DNA from: Bacteroidota bacterium
GTDB lineage: Bacteria > Bacteroidota > Bacteroidia > Palsa-948
Reading direction: 5' to 3'
Assembly (NCBI GenBank): GCA_016195025.1
Contig: JACQAL010000052.1
Location: 21,262 to 85,261, forward strand
Length of the DNA stretch: 64,000 bases
In this document: positions 43,248 through 52,006 of the stretch, in pieces
Position numbering within the stretch: the stretch's first letter is position 1
How the letters are laid out: each line of letters starts with the position of its first letter
The notes under the pieces: model-generated
Databases searched by the model: none
Told to the model about the DNA's origin: nothing
The model's input: only the letters and a program-made list of their open reading frames with translations
Made by a program: the position numbers and the translations under genes

Positions 43248-44459
43248 ATGAAATTCAGAAATAATAGTTTCATTTTTTTTCTTTGTGTTGTTACTCTGAG
43301 TTCAGCGCAGCAAAATACCTGGACAAAAAAAGCCGACTTCACGGGAACAGAAAGAACTTCCGCAGTTGGATTTGCAATTGACACGAACGGCTACATCGGC
43401 ACGGGCTATGACACTGCCGACTTCAAACGGAATTTTTACTCGTGGAATCAGAATAATAATTTATGGAGAAAAATTTCCGGCATCGGAGGCGCAAGTGGTT
43501 CAGGTCTTTCGCGCGACATGGCGGTTTGCTTTGTGGTGAATTCAAAAGCGTACGTGGGAACGGGACAGGGGCTTGCGTGGTACATGAATGATTTCTGGAT
43601 GTATGACCCCGTTGCAAATGCCTGGACGCAGGTTGCAGATTTCATGGGCAGTGCACGAAGAGGCGCGGTGGGTTTTTCCATCGGCAGCAAAGGATATGCG
43701 GGCCTCGGGCTTGACCAGAACGGATTGCGAAATGATTTTTTTGAATACGACCCTGCTGCAAATCTCTGGACAGCCAAAGCAAATTTTCCAAACACACCGC
43801 GGCAACTCGCTGTGGGATTTTCCATTGGCGCGAAAGGATATGTGGGCACAGGCGATGACGGAATTCTGAAAAATGATTTCTGGGAATTTGACCCCGCAGC
43901 GAACACATGGATTCCGAAAGCGAATTTTTCCGGCACCCCGCGCAGAAGCGCTTGCGCGTTTGTAATTGACTCCATTGCGTTTGTCGGAACCGGCTATGAC
44001 AACACGCTGAATTATAAAAATGATTTCTGGAAATATTCTCCCGCCACCGATTCATGGACGCAGATTGCAAACTTTGGCGGAACTCCGCGCGCCAATGCCG
44101 TTGCGTTTTCTGTCGGCTCATTCGGCTATGTGGGCACGGGCTACGATGGATTTATGCGGGGAGATTTTTGGGAATACAGCCCCGTGCTTGCCGTGGAAGA
44201 ACTCGAACCGCAGATTTCCGTGAGTGTTTTTCCGAACCCGTTTGCTGAAAGCGCAACTCTGCGAATTACGAATGGAAACCGAATTGCGAATTACGAATTT
44301 AAACTATATGACATAAATGGAAAAAAAATTTCTCCTGAAATTATTCGTACTTCGGATTCATTCGTAATTCGCAGGGGTGGCATTGCCGCAGGAATTTATT
44401 TTTACGAAATCACTTTCAGGAATAAAATTCTTCACAGTGGAAAATTAATCACGCGCTGA
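43248..44459 (+). CDS. Kelch-repeat secreted protein with T9SS domain (third of three)
   Basis: A 403-residue paralog of the two preceding genes. Signal peptide (LCVVTLSSAQ), about six to seven kelch blades (NDFFEYDPAANLWTAKANFPN, GFSIGAKGYVGTGDDG) and a type A sorting domain (VSVFPNPFAESATLRITN ... GIYFYEI). Its ATG is directly adjacent to the stop of gene two (TAAATG). The proteins are similar in blade order but differ in loop residues, which fits binding proteins of different specificity produced by tandem duplication. Confidence 0.88.
   Translation: MKFRNNSFIFFLCVVTLSSAQQNTWTKKADFTGTERTSAVGFAIDTNGYIGTGYDTADFKRNFYSWNQNNNLWRKISGIGGASGSGLSRDMAVCFVVNSKAYVGTGQGLAWYMNDFWMYDPVANAWTQVADFMGSARRGAVGFSIGSKGYAGLGLDQNGLRNDFFEYDPAANLWTAKANFPNTPRQLAVGFSIGAKGYVGTGDDGILKNDFWEFDPAANTWIPKANFSGTPRRSACAFVIDSIAFVGTGYDNTLNYKNDFWKYSPATDSWTQIANFGGTPRANAVAFSVGSFGYVGTGYDGFMRGDFWEYSPVLAVEELEPQISVSVFPNPFAESATLRITNGNRIANYEFKLYDINGKKISPEIIRTSDSFVIRRGGIAAGIYFYEITFRNKILHSGKLITR
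44259..44374. repeat. Inverted repeat in kelch gene 3 sorting-domain code
   Basis: CTGCGAATTACGAATG (44259-44274) and CATTCGTAATTCGCAG (44359-44374) are perfect 16-base reverse complements 84 bases apart. A further GCGAATTACGAATT copy lies at 44286-44299. Confidence 0.85.
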
Positions 44460-44478
44460 TTTTCTCTATCTTGCGCGA

Positions 44479-45852
44479 ATGGAAAATTTTTCCGGGGAAA
44501 AACTTCCCTTCTCCAAACAAATTGCGTACGCCTGCGGAATGCTCGGCTGGAGCATTCTCACGAACATAATCGGAGTTATGCTCGTTTATTTTTATTTGCC
44601 GCCATCCACTTCCGGATTGGTGAATCTTTTATCTCAAACTTTAATTTTCGGGGTACTGAATCTTGCTGCGGCAATCACGGGCGCTGGAAGATTGTTCGAT
44701 GCGTTTTACGACCCGTTCATCGGGCAACTCAGCGACCGAAGTAAAAATCCGAAGGGAAGAAGAATTCCGTTTATGAAATTTGCGATTGTTCCCGCCATGA
44801 TTTTTTGTTCGCTTGTGTATTTGCCTATGACAAATCACGAAAGTATTTCGAACGCATTGTGGCTGACGATTGTTTTGATTCTGTTTTTTGTTTCTGCCAC
44901 CACTTATATTATTCCGTACAATGCGATGCTTCCTGAAATGGCGCATACTTCGGAAGAAAAAGTGCGGCTCTCCACGTTTCAGCAGGCGGGATTTGTCTTC
45001 GGAATTATTATTTCTTCTGCAATCAATAATATTGCCGGTGTATTTCAACATATTTTTTCTTTTGAGGAACGGATTTCAGCCGTTCAGTTTTCTATTGTAG
45101 GATTGAGTATTCTCGGAGGAATTTTTATGGCCGTTCCTGTTTTTGCGATTGATGAAAAAAAATATTGCAAAGGGAAACCATCGCAGCTTTCTATTCTTCC
45201 TGCCATGAAACAAACATTCCGGAATAAAAATTTCATTTATTATATCACTGCCGATTTCTCCTGGTACATGGCGCTGTATATCATCGTGAGCGGCTTGCTT
45301 TATTTTCTCACCGTGCTGTGCGGGGGAAAAGAAGAAGAAGGATTTTACCTGATGGCAACCATGGTGCTGTGCTCGCTTTTATTTTATCCGTTCATTACTA
45401 TTTTCGCCAATAAAACAGGAAAGAAAAAAATAGTGCTGTTTTCTTTTGCGCTGATGTCGGGAGTTTTTCTCTTGGTATATTACCTTGGGAAACTACCTCT
45501 TCCACCGAAAACTCAAATGTACATGCTTGCCATTTTTGCTTCGCTTCCATTGGCTACGCTCGGAATTTTACCTCCCGCCATTCTTGCCGAGATTGCAGAA
45601 GAGGATGCGAAAACCTCCGGTGAAAACCGCGAGGGGCTTTACTTTGCGGTGAAATATTTTTTCGTGAAACTCGGGCAAACATTCGGCATGGGGTTGTTTG
45701 CTTTTCTTACGCTCTATGGAAAAGACCCCGGCAATGATTTTGGTTTGCGGCTAAACGGCATCTGCGGGTTTGTGTTATGCGTGATTGCGTTTGTTGTTTT
45801 CTCAAATTTCAGAGAAGATAAAAACGTTAGCGGCAGAGTAGAAAATAAATAA
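44479..45852 (+). CDS. GPH-family (melibiose-type) cation symporter
   Basis: A 457-residue, 12-helix MFS transporter. The GPH signature is GRLFDAFYDPFIGQLSDRSKNPKGRRIPFM (loop 2-3), with IIPYNAMLPEMAHTSEEKVRLSTFQQAG in the 4-5 region, both typical of MelB-like sugar-cation symporters. The substrate cannot be told; glycosides or related sugars are usual. It starts 19 bases after the third kelch gene, so it may share its transcript. It converges on the YncE-like lipoprotein gene with a 29-base gap. Confidence 0.88.
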   Translation: MENFSGEKLPFSKQIAYACGMLGWSILTNIIGVMLVYFYLPPSTSGLVNLLSQTLIFGVLNLAAAITGAGRLFDAFYDPFIGQLSDRSKNPKGRRIPFMKFAIVPAMIFCSLVYLPMTNHESISNALWLTIVLILFFVSATTYIIPYNAMLPEMAHTSEEKVRLSTFQQAGFVFGIIISSAINNIAGVFQHIFSFEERISAVQFSIVGLSILGGIFMAVPVFAIDEKKYCKGKPSQLSILPAMKQTFRNKNFIYYITADFSWYMALYIIVSGLLYFLTVLCGGKEEEGFYLMATMVLCSLLFYPFITIFANKTGKKKIVLFSFALMSGVFLLVYYLGKLPLPPKTQMYMLAIFASLPLATLGILPPAILAEIAEEDAKTSGENREGLYFAVKYFFVKLGQTFGMGLFAFLTLYGKDPGNDFGLRLNGICGFVLCVIAFVVFSNFREDKNVSGRVENK

Positions 45853-45881
45853 TTGTTTTCGATTTCATTTGCCACCTAAAA

Positions 45882-46880
45882 TTATTTTACCGAATAAATC
45901 ATTAATTGCGCCTCTCTGTTCGTCCCCGATGGTGAAGCAAGGAAAATTTGTTTGAGTTCAGGAATGAAAAGTGAAGTCCGCGCTCCTGAATGGGAAGAAA
46001 TTTTTCCGCTTGCCAGATAATTATTTACATCGGTTTGTTTTATAATATCAATGTAGCCGCCACCGCAACTCAGATAAATTTCTTTGGTTGTGTTGTTGTA
46101 AAAAATATCATCCACATCGTTATCAATATCCAAGGAAGAATTTATTTTTCCTGTTTGTGTGTCCAACACCAACATCTTTGCAGGATGACGGCAGCCAATG
46201 AACAAGCGGTGGTTGGTTTCATCCAGCGCCATAGGGAAATTTGATTTTGCTTCTGTCATTTTCCATTGAGCAATGACGGAATTATTTTTCAAATCAATTA
46301 CCTCAATCAAATTCGCATCGGGGACATTGACATATATTTTATTTACTGATTTATCTATCTGAAACGATTCGGGATGACCGGATAATTTTATGTCTTCGGT
46401 TTGTTTGAAGGTGATTGCATCAATTATTGCAATTGCGCCTTTTTCATAGCCGACAAAAATTTTTTGAGAAGCGGAATCGTAGCGGACATTATCCGCATCG
46501 CCTGACAGCGTAACGGAATGAGTTTGTTGATAATTATCAGCATCAACTGCAACACAATTTCCATTTCCGCCATTGGCAATAAAGATTGAATTGTTTTCAG
46601 GGATATAAATAATTCCCTGCGGTTCATCCATGTCTTTGATACTATGAATGACTTCTCCTTTTTTCAAATCAACTACTTCAACGGTATTGTTACTGAGAGC
46701 GGCAACGTAAGCAATTTGCTTTTTAAGATTGATTGCAATGTGGTCAATTCTTCCTGAAACATTCGGAAGCGAAATAGTTTTTTCCAGTTTCAGCAAATCG
46801 GATTCGGGTTGTGCTGTGGAACAATTCAGAAGAAATAAATCCGAAAAAATTCCTGCTGTAAGTAATAAATATTTTTTCAT
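45882..46880 (-). CDS. YncE-like beta-propeller lipoprotein
   Basis: A 332-residue protein. A lipoprotein-type signal (F-L-L-N-C, Cys20) is followed by a seven-bladed YncE/YVTN-type propeller (RIDHIAINLKKQIAYVAALSNNTVEVVDLKKGEVIHSI, QGIIYIPENNSIFIANGGNGNCVAVD, NKIYVNVPDANLIEVIDLKNNSVIAQW). Relatives are surface or periplasmic binding proteins. It starts 9 bases after the D15-type gene stops, so the two form an operon. Confidence 0.82.
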   Translation of the reverse strand: MKKYLLLTAGIFSDLFLLNCSTAQPESDLLKLEKTISLPNVSGRIDHIAINLKKQIAYVAALSNNTVEVVDLKKGEVIHSIKDMDEPQGIIYIPENNSIFIANGGNGNCVAVDADNYQQTHSVTLSGDADNVRYDSASQKIFVGYEKGAIAIIDAITFKQTEDIKLSGHPESFQIDKSVNKIYVNVPDANLIEVIDLKNNSVIAQWKMTEAKSNFPMALDETNHRLFIGCRHPAKMLVLDTQTGKINSSLDIDNDVDDIFYNNTTKEIYLSCGGGYIDIIKQTDVNNYLASGKISSHSGARTSLFIPELKQIFLASPSGTNREAQLMIYSVK

Positions 46881-46889
46881 TTTTTATTT

Positions 46890-48245
46890 TTAAAAAGGTT
46901 GAACCAATGCGAAGAAAAATTGTTTGTCTTCTTTTGAAACGGCAAAGTCAAAACGCAAAGTTGTATTTTCATTCCATCCGATTCTCAGGCCAAGCCCTTC
47001 GGAGAAGCGAAAATTTTCCGTATGAGAAATTCTATCCAAACTATTCCACACACCGCCTACATCAAAAAACGGAACCGCGCTGAAGGAAAAATGCTGTTTG
47101 AGTTTATCCAACTGCCAGAAGCGCGTGCGGAATTCCACATTCGTAAATTCCATTACGGGCGCAACGAAACGGCTTTGCTTGAATCCGCGCAGCGTTTCCG
47201 AACCGCCCAGTCCTTCAATTGTTTTCTCCGAACTTTCTTCATCCTGAAATTCAAAAAAAGGCGCGTTGCCGATAGTATAGCCGATTCCCGTAGTGGTGGC
47301 GAAGACACACTTCCTGAAAATCTTCTGAAGAATTTTATGGTAGTAATTGAAGTGCAGAAAAGTTTTGTAGAAATCGAAGTCAGAACCGAGCGCTTTCAAC
47401 GAGACCTCATTCATATACTCTGCAAAAATTCCGTTGGAGGGGTCGGTTTCCAAATCGCGCGTGTCGTAAATCAATCCCGCCTGCAGCAGCGGAACGGTGT
47501 TTCTTCCGTAGCCCAGAATTTTTCCTGCAAGCGCATGACGGTGCAGCAATGAATTTTCATTCAGCGGACTTGTATAATTAGAATACGAAAGTTCATAACC
47601 GAAGAGGAGCCGCGCTTTTCCCTCGAGGAAACTTCTTTCCATAATCAAATTCAGAATGGCTTCTTCTTTCTGATAGGTGTTGTAAAAATTTTTTTCTCCC
47701 GAAAGAGAATTTTCATACGCGGTGTAGGAAGCATTGTTCACCAGCGATTGTGTGGTGTCGCCATTCGGAAAATAACTCAGCGGCTTGAGCGATTCTTCCG
47801 TAATTCCGAAGTAAAGCCAGTTCGGGTCCACTTCATAACCCAACTCACCGTGAAATCTCCATTTCGTATTGAAGAGATATGGAATTTCCGTCTCCAATCT
47901 TATTTCGCGCTGCGAACGAGTGGTGTAAAATACGATGAGATTAACCACTGCGCGGTAAGGCGTGTAAGCGAAAAAAGGATCGGTGTGTTTGCCGTTAAAA
48001 AATAATTGCGCTTCCACTCCCGCGCCCAAACCATTGAGCGGGTCGGAACTTAAATCGGGAACGCCTGTGATGTAGGGTCCTTCTTTTTTGCTGGCAAGGT
48101 CTTCGTCCGATAATTTTTTTTCATCGGCAATGGCGAAAGGAAGCCTGCCTGCCGGCAAGGCAGGTGTAACGGAATCTTTTTGCGCGGAAGAGTCCGATGC
48201 GAACAGGAAACTATTCAATGCAATAAACAGAAGGATTCTTTTCAT
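46890..48245 (-). CDS. BamA/TamA-like (D15, Omp85) outer membrane barrel protein
   Basis: A 451-residue protein. After the signal peptide (MKRILLFIALNSFLFASDSSAQ) it has only a short leader and then a 16-strand-type barrel: LGAGVEAQLFFNG, GLGGSETLRGFKQSRFVAPV (the RGF loop motif of the D15 family), FFDVGGVWNSLDRI, and the C-terminal strand ending VQPF. There are no POTRA domains, so it is a short surface-antigen type, not BamA itself. The ATG at 48245 is used; the promoter at 48255-48262 rules out a TTG at 48257. A palindromic repeat near the N-terminus codes PALPAGRLP. Confidence 0.83.
   Translation of the reverse strand: MKRILLFIALNSFLFASDSSAQKDSVTPALPAGRLPFAIADEKKLSDEDLASKKEGPYITGVPDLSSDPLNGLGAGVEAQLFFNGKHTDPFFAYTPYRAVVNLIVFYTTRSQREIRLETEIPYLFNTKWRFHGELGYEVDPNWLYFGITEESLKPLSYFPNGDTTQSLVNNASYTAYENSLSGEKNFYNTYQKEEAILNLIMERSFLEGKARLLFGYELSYSNYTSPLNENSLLHRHALAGKILGYGRNTVPLLQAGLIYDTRDLETDPSNGIFAEYMNEVSLKALGSDFDFYKTFLHFNYYHKILQKIFRKCVFATTTGIGYTIGNAPFFEFQDEESSEKTIEGLGGSETLRGFKQSRFVAPVMEFTNVEFRTRFWQLDKLKQHFSFSAVPFFDVGGVWNSLDRISHTENFRFSEGLGLRIGWNENTTLRFDFAVSKEDKQFFFALVQPF
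48144..48164. repeat. Palindromic element inside the D15-type gene
   Basis: CCTGCCTGCCGGCAAGGCAG plus one G: a near-perfect palindrome with one bulge. In frame it codes L-P-A-G-R-L-P just behind the signal peptide. Confidence 0.7.
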
Positions 48246-48254
48246 GTGAAAGAA

Positions 48255-48262
48255 CAAAAGTA
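48255..48262 (-). promoter_or_regulatory. -7 element of the D15/YncE operon
   Basis: Minus strand TACTTTTG matches TAnnTTTG exactly and ends 9 bases before the ATG, so the leader would be only a few bases long. Confidence 0.5.
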
Positions 48263-48310
48263 AATTCTATTTCTGAAGAAACGTTGGAGAAAAAACACTG
48301 CAAAATTTCC

Positions 48311-49099
48311 CTAACTCACTTTCCCCCTGAATACCATTCCGATTCCCAGCCGCAGTTTCACATACACGAGCGAAAACTCAGCGAGGTTGTTAATGCCCAC
48401 CACGTTCGCAACAAAATTCACATTCGGATTATGCGTGCTGCTGATGTCAATGTTGTTATCGTTCCAGAAAGAACCATAAGGGCTGAACGCAGCGCCCACC
48501 GTTATTCCGTAATTCCCGTTGAAGATTTTTCCGATGGCATTGCTTGAATTCATGAGCGCGGAAGCATCGGGGATGGCGTGCGGCATGTAATCAAAACCGA
48601 GCGAGCCATCGAGCATGTAAAAATTATTTGTTGCCGACACATCGTTCACAGGCGTTCCTTCCAGGTGAGAATGAATGCCCGCGCTGCCGAAATCAATTCC
48701 GAGAGAAGGATTGATTATAATATGCTTTCCGGCAGGAAACATGTAGCCGTAACCTATTTTGATGAAACTTCCCGTGGTGGTGGTGCGGGAATTATCCAGA
48801 ACCAGATTGCGCTTGAGAAAAAAATTAAAATCAAAATCCAGCACCGAGTTGTGAAGGATGATGGGAAAGCGCATGTTCCACGAAGGAAAATCATTTGCAG
48901 CCGAGGCGTAACCGCTGGCATTGAGAACCGAATTGATGGAATGAAGCGAAGCCGGATTCATGTACGAATAGCCGGGACCGAATTCCATGCGGAAGCCGCC
49001 AATATGGCTGCGCTTCGTTTCTTCCTGCGAAAATAATTTTGGTGAAGCGAAAGCGGTGATGAAAGCAATAAAAAGAAAGCCGTAAAATTTTGTTTGCAC
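48311..49099 (-). CDS. Outer-membrane beta-barrel-like protein, function unknown
   Basis: A 262-residue protein that starts at a GTG. Signal peptide (FITAFASPKLFSQ), then alternating amphipathic strands rich in G and aromatic residues (FRMEFGPGYSYMNPASL, TGSFIKIGYGYMFPAGKHIIINPSLGIDFGSAGIHSHLEG, NYGITVGAAFSPYGSFWNDN), ending LVYVKLRLGIGMVFRGKVS. This is the pattern of an 8- to 12-strand outer-membrane barrel, but no named family is recognised. It lies 65 bases upstream of the D15-type gene, which has its own promoter. Confidence 0.65.
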   Translation of the reverse strand: MQTKFYGFLFIAFITAFASPKLFSQEETKRSHIGGFRMEFGPGYSYMNPASLHSINSVLNASGYASAANDFPSWNMRFPIILHNSVLDFDFNFFLKRNLVLDNSRTTTTGSFIKIGYGYMFPAGKHIIINPSLGIDFGSAGIHSHLEGTPVNDVSATNNFYMLDGSLGFDYMPHAIPDASALMNSSNAIGKIFNGNYGITVGAAFSPYGSFWNDNNIDISSTHNPNVNFVANVVGINNLAEFSLVYVKLRLGIGMVFRGKVS

Positions 49100-49155
49100 G
49101 ATGTTTTGTTTTCACAGAACAAACCAAAAAACATACCAAAAAAATTCCCGCGCAG

Positions 49156-49254
49156 GATTTCTGTTGTTTTTTTTCTTACGGCTTACCACTTATCAAAAAA
49201 ATCCGACCACTTACTAATTTGTTGAAACATTTGGCAATTCATGCCGTACCTTTG
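49156..49254 (+). promoter_or_regulatory. Conserved upstream element A with direct repeats and -7 box
   Basis: Contains CCACTTATCA (49186-49195) and CCACTTACTA (49207-49216), 21 bases apart start to start, then GTTGAAACA, ATGCCG and the -7 element TACCTTTG (49247-49254). The whole 99 bases align with 61495-61592 at about 80% identity. Two helical turns between the repeats suggest a dimeric regulator binding one face of the DNA. Confidence 0.7.
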
Positions 49255-49276
49255 GACATAACAATAATTTGCATTC

Positions 49277-51919
49277 ATGAAAAAACTTTACTCTCTTCTC
49301 CTCGTCCTGCCCGCCTTTGTTTGTGTTCAGGCACAAAATGGATTGGGCATTTACAAAATGCCGGCCGGCTACACCATCAATCAGGTCCGGTTTAAAAATG
49401 CACTTGCCGTTGACAAGAATAACAATGAGTGGATTGCTTTCAAAAGCATTGGTGCTGCAAAGTTTGACGGAACCAACTGGACAGTGTACAGTAAAAGCAA
49501 TTCCGGCATTCCATCTGATACCGTAAATGCGCTGGCGGTAGATGCAGGCAATTCAATATGGCTCGGAACAAATGCAGGCGTGGCAAAATTTAATGGCAGC
49601 AACTGGACGGTTTACAACAAAAGCAATTCGGGTATTGCAAGCGATACGGTGATTGCCGTTGCTGTGAACGGAAATTCTGTTTATGCAGGAACACGCAGAG
49701 GAGTTTCTGTTTTTAATGGCAGCAGTTGGACTACTTATTCCGTTTCCAATTCCGGCATTGTAGGCGATACAGTGAATGCAATTGAGTTTGCAGGAAGTTC
49801 AGTTTATTTTGGAACAACGCGCGGGCTTTCCCAACTTTCGGGCAGCAACTGGACGACTTACAATGCTTCCAATTCGGGATTGAAAAATAATATCATTCTT
49901 TCTTTTTATTACGATGGAAGCAACTTGTGGTTTGGCACAAACGGAGGCATTCATCAATATTCCGGAGGCATTATCACTCCGCTTGATTCCTTGTATTCTA
50001 TTGCCCCTTTTCAATTCCCCGCAGGAATTTCTATTACCAAAGGTTTCCAGGGCGGAATTTTATTTGACTGGGACGGAGTTAACCTTGCTGAATTTATTCC
50101 TTCTTCAGCGCAGTTAAAAATTTATTATTTGCCAAATACATTTTCTTCCGGTGCGGCATCGCGGTTGTTTCAAAAAGACGCTTCAGGCGTTCTTTGGTTT
50201 GTGAATCGAATCGGAGCCGATACCAACAGGGTTAAATTATTCTCTTTCGATTTTTCAAATTATGTTACGCCTGCTCCGGGCTGCTACACTATTACTCCCG
50301 ATAATTTAAAACTGCTCGACATTAATCAAGTGAGCGCAGCCGTTCTGAACCGCGGTGACCTGCACTGGAATCCAATGCAACAATCTCACGGGTTATATGA
50401 AGTTCCCAAAGGGAGCGGTACGGATGCAGTATATGCTTCCGCAATATGGTTTGGCGGGCTTGATTCAGGAGGGCAACTGCATTTATCGGGACAGGAATAC
50501 AGAAACGCGGGCTGCGATTTATACCCGGGACCCATCGGTGTTTCCAATCCTTCCGCGTATGATAAAATCTGGAAGTTAGACAGGTACAAAGTAGAAGAGT
50601 TCAAATATTACTGGGCGAAAGGCGATGTGCAGAACGGAACTTACATACCTGACCAAAGCATTTTAACCTGGCCCGCCATTAACGATACGAGTTACGCGCC
50701 TTTTGTAGATATAAACGCAAACGGAATTTATGACCCGCTCACCGGTGGCGATTATCCGAAAATAAAAGGCGACCAGTGCCTCTATTTTATTATGAACGAC
50801 AGCGGAGTGCATGGCGAAACCGGTTGTTTGCCTATGAATGTGGAGATTCATGCTATGGCGTATGCTTTCACCTGCCCGCAACTTGCAGACAGCGAGCAAA
50901 CACTCAACTATACTACGTTATATCACTATGAGTTTTTTAATAAGAGCGCGAACGTATATAATAAAACTTATTTCGGTTATTGGCAGGATGTGGATTTGGG
51001 TTGCGCCACCAATGATTATGTGGGCTGTTATCCTGCGGGAAACTATGGTTACTATTATAATGGCGATTCGATAGACCTTTCATGCTCGGGAGAATTAGGC
51101 TATGGCTATCCTCCTCCTCCAATACTCAGCACTGTAATTTTAAACGGTGCATTGGCAGATGCTAACGACAGCATTGACAATGACAATGACGGAACCATTG
51201 ATGAAGCGGGAGAAAAAAACCTGATGACAGATTACTCCTATTTTATTAATGGGGCTGCGTATCCTATGCGTGACCCTGCAAGTTGTGTGGAATTTTATAA
51301 TTATATGGAATCCCGATGGGAAGACAGTACTGCTTTTACCTATGGAGGCAATGGTTATAATGGCGGCAGCGGCACACCAACCCGTTTTGTTTTTCCTTCT
51401 TTTCCCTGGGACACCGGCTGGTCGGAAGTTACAGCAGGCAATACGCCCGGTGACCGCAGGGGTTTAATCGGCTCCGGTCCGTTTACATTTAACCCAGCGC
51501 AAAGAGTGGATTATGACTTTGCGATTGTATGGACGCGCGATACCACGCTGCCGTTTATGTCAAAAGCAATCTTTGATAAAAACCTGCGCGATACAAAAAA
51601 AATACAGGAGTGGTTTGCGAAAGATAGTTTTCCTTCCTGCCTTAACCTGAGCAATCTCGGAATTCAGGAAACAAGCAATAGCGCAGATGATATTTTAATT
51701 TACCCGAATCCGTCTGAGGGAAAGTTCACGATTTACAATTCAAAGCTGAATGTTGAGAGAATAGAGATTTATAATTTGTTGGGAGAAAAAATTTATTCTT
51801 CAACTCCGAACGCTAAACTCCAAACCATAAACCTGAGCGCAGCGAGTGGAATTTATTTCCTCACTATAAAAACTGAGCAAGGAACAGCAAATAAAAAAAT
51901 AATCATCTCCGCAGAATGA
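49277..51919 (+). CDS. Secreted propeller protein with T9SS domain (cargo A)
   Basis: An 880-residue protein: signal peptide (FVCVQAQ), an N-terminal propeller of two-component-regulator type (~20-230; repeats such as AAKFDGTNWTVYSKSNSGIPSDTVNALAVD, GVAKFNGSNWTVYNKSNSG), an unrecognised domain (~290-800) with a DANDSIDNDNDGTIDEAG calcium-loop-like stretch, and a type A sorting domain (ILIYPNPSEGKFTIYN ... ANKKIIISAE). Likely surface-attached or released by T9SS. Its 3' end is part of a 114-bp duplicated sequence. It converges on solenoid gene 1. Confidence 0.88.
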   Translation: MKKLYSLLLVLPAFVCVQAQNGLGIYKMPAGYTINQVRFKNALAVDKNNNEWIAFKSIGAAKFDGTNWTVYSKSNSGIPSDTVNALAVDAGNSIWLGTNAGVAKFNGSNWTVYNKSNSGIASDTVIAVAVNGNSVYAGTRRGVSVFNGSSWTTYSVSNSGIVGDTVNAIEFAGSSVYFGTTRGLSQLSGSNWTTYNASNSGLKNNIILSFYYDGSNLWFGTNGGIHQYSGGIITPLDSLYSIAPFQFPAGISITKGFQGGILFDWDGVNLAEFIPSSAQLKIYYLPNTFSSGAASRLFQKDASGVLWFVNRIGADTNRVKLFSFDFSNYVTPAPGCYTITPDNLKLLDINQVSAAVLNRGDLHWNPMQQSHGLYEVPKGSGTDAVYASAIWFGGLDSGGQLHLSGQEYRNAGCDLYPGPIGVSNPSAYDKIWKLDRYKVEEFKYYWAKGDVQNGTYIPDQSILTWPAINDTSYAPFVDINANGIYDPLTGGDYPKIKGDQCLYFIMNDSGVHGETGCLPMNVEIHAMAYAFTCPQLADSEQTLNYTTLYHYEFFNKSANVYNKTYFGYWQDVDLGCATNDYVGCYPAGNYGYYYNGDSIDLSCSGELGYGYPPPPILSTVILNGALADANDSIDNDNDGTIDEAGEKNLMTDYSYFINGAAYPMRDPASCVEFYNYMESRWEDSTAFTYGGNGYNGGSGTPTRFVFPSFPWDTGWSEVTAGNTPGDRRGLIGSGPFTFNPAQRVDYDFAIVWTRDTTLPFMSKAIFDKNLRDTKKIQEWFAKDSFPSCLNLSNLGIQETSNSADDILIYPNPSEGKFTIYNSKLNVERIEIYNLLGEKIYSSTPNAKLQTINLSAASGIYFLTIKTEQGTANKKIIISAE

Positions 51920-52006
51920 ACTCGTCTCCGATATATCGGAGCGGTGCCGTACTTTTGTCGGACAGCAAATGACTATTGAATGACGGTTGCTTGTTTTGAT
52001 TTCTCC
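51893..52006. repeat. Duplicated 3'-end module, copy 1
   Basis: Identical at 112 of 114 positions to 57692-57805. It spans the last codons of cargo A (KKIIISAE), the palindrome CTCCGATATATCGGAG, a promoter-like GCCGTACTTTTG, and the last codons of solenoid gene 1. Confidence 0.9.

Noticed and set aside
49860..50014. Minus-strand open frame inside cargo A
   Set aside because: Shadow of the propeller repeats; no start region or family features.
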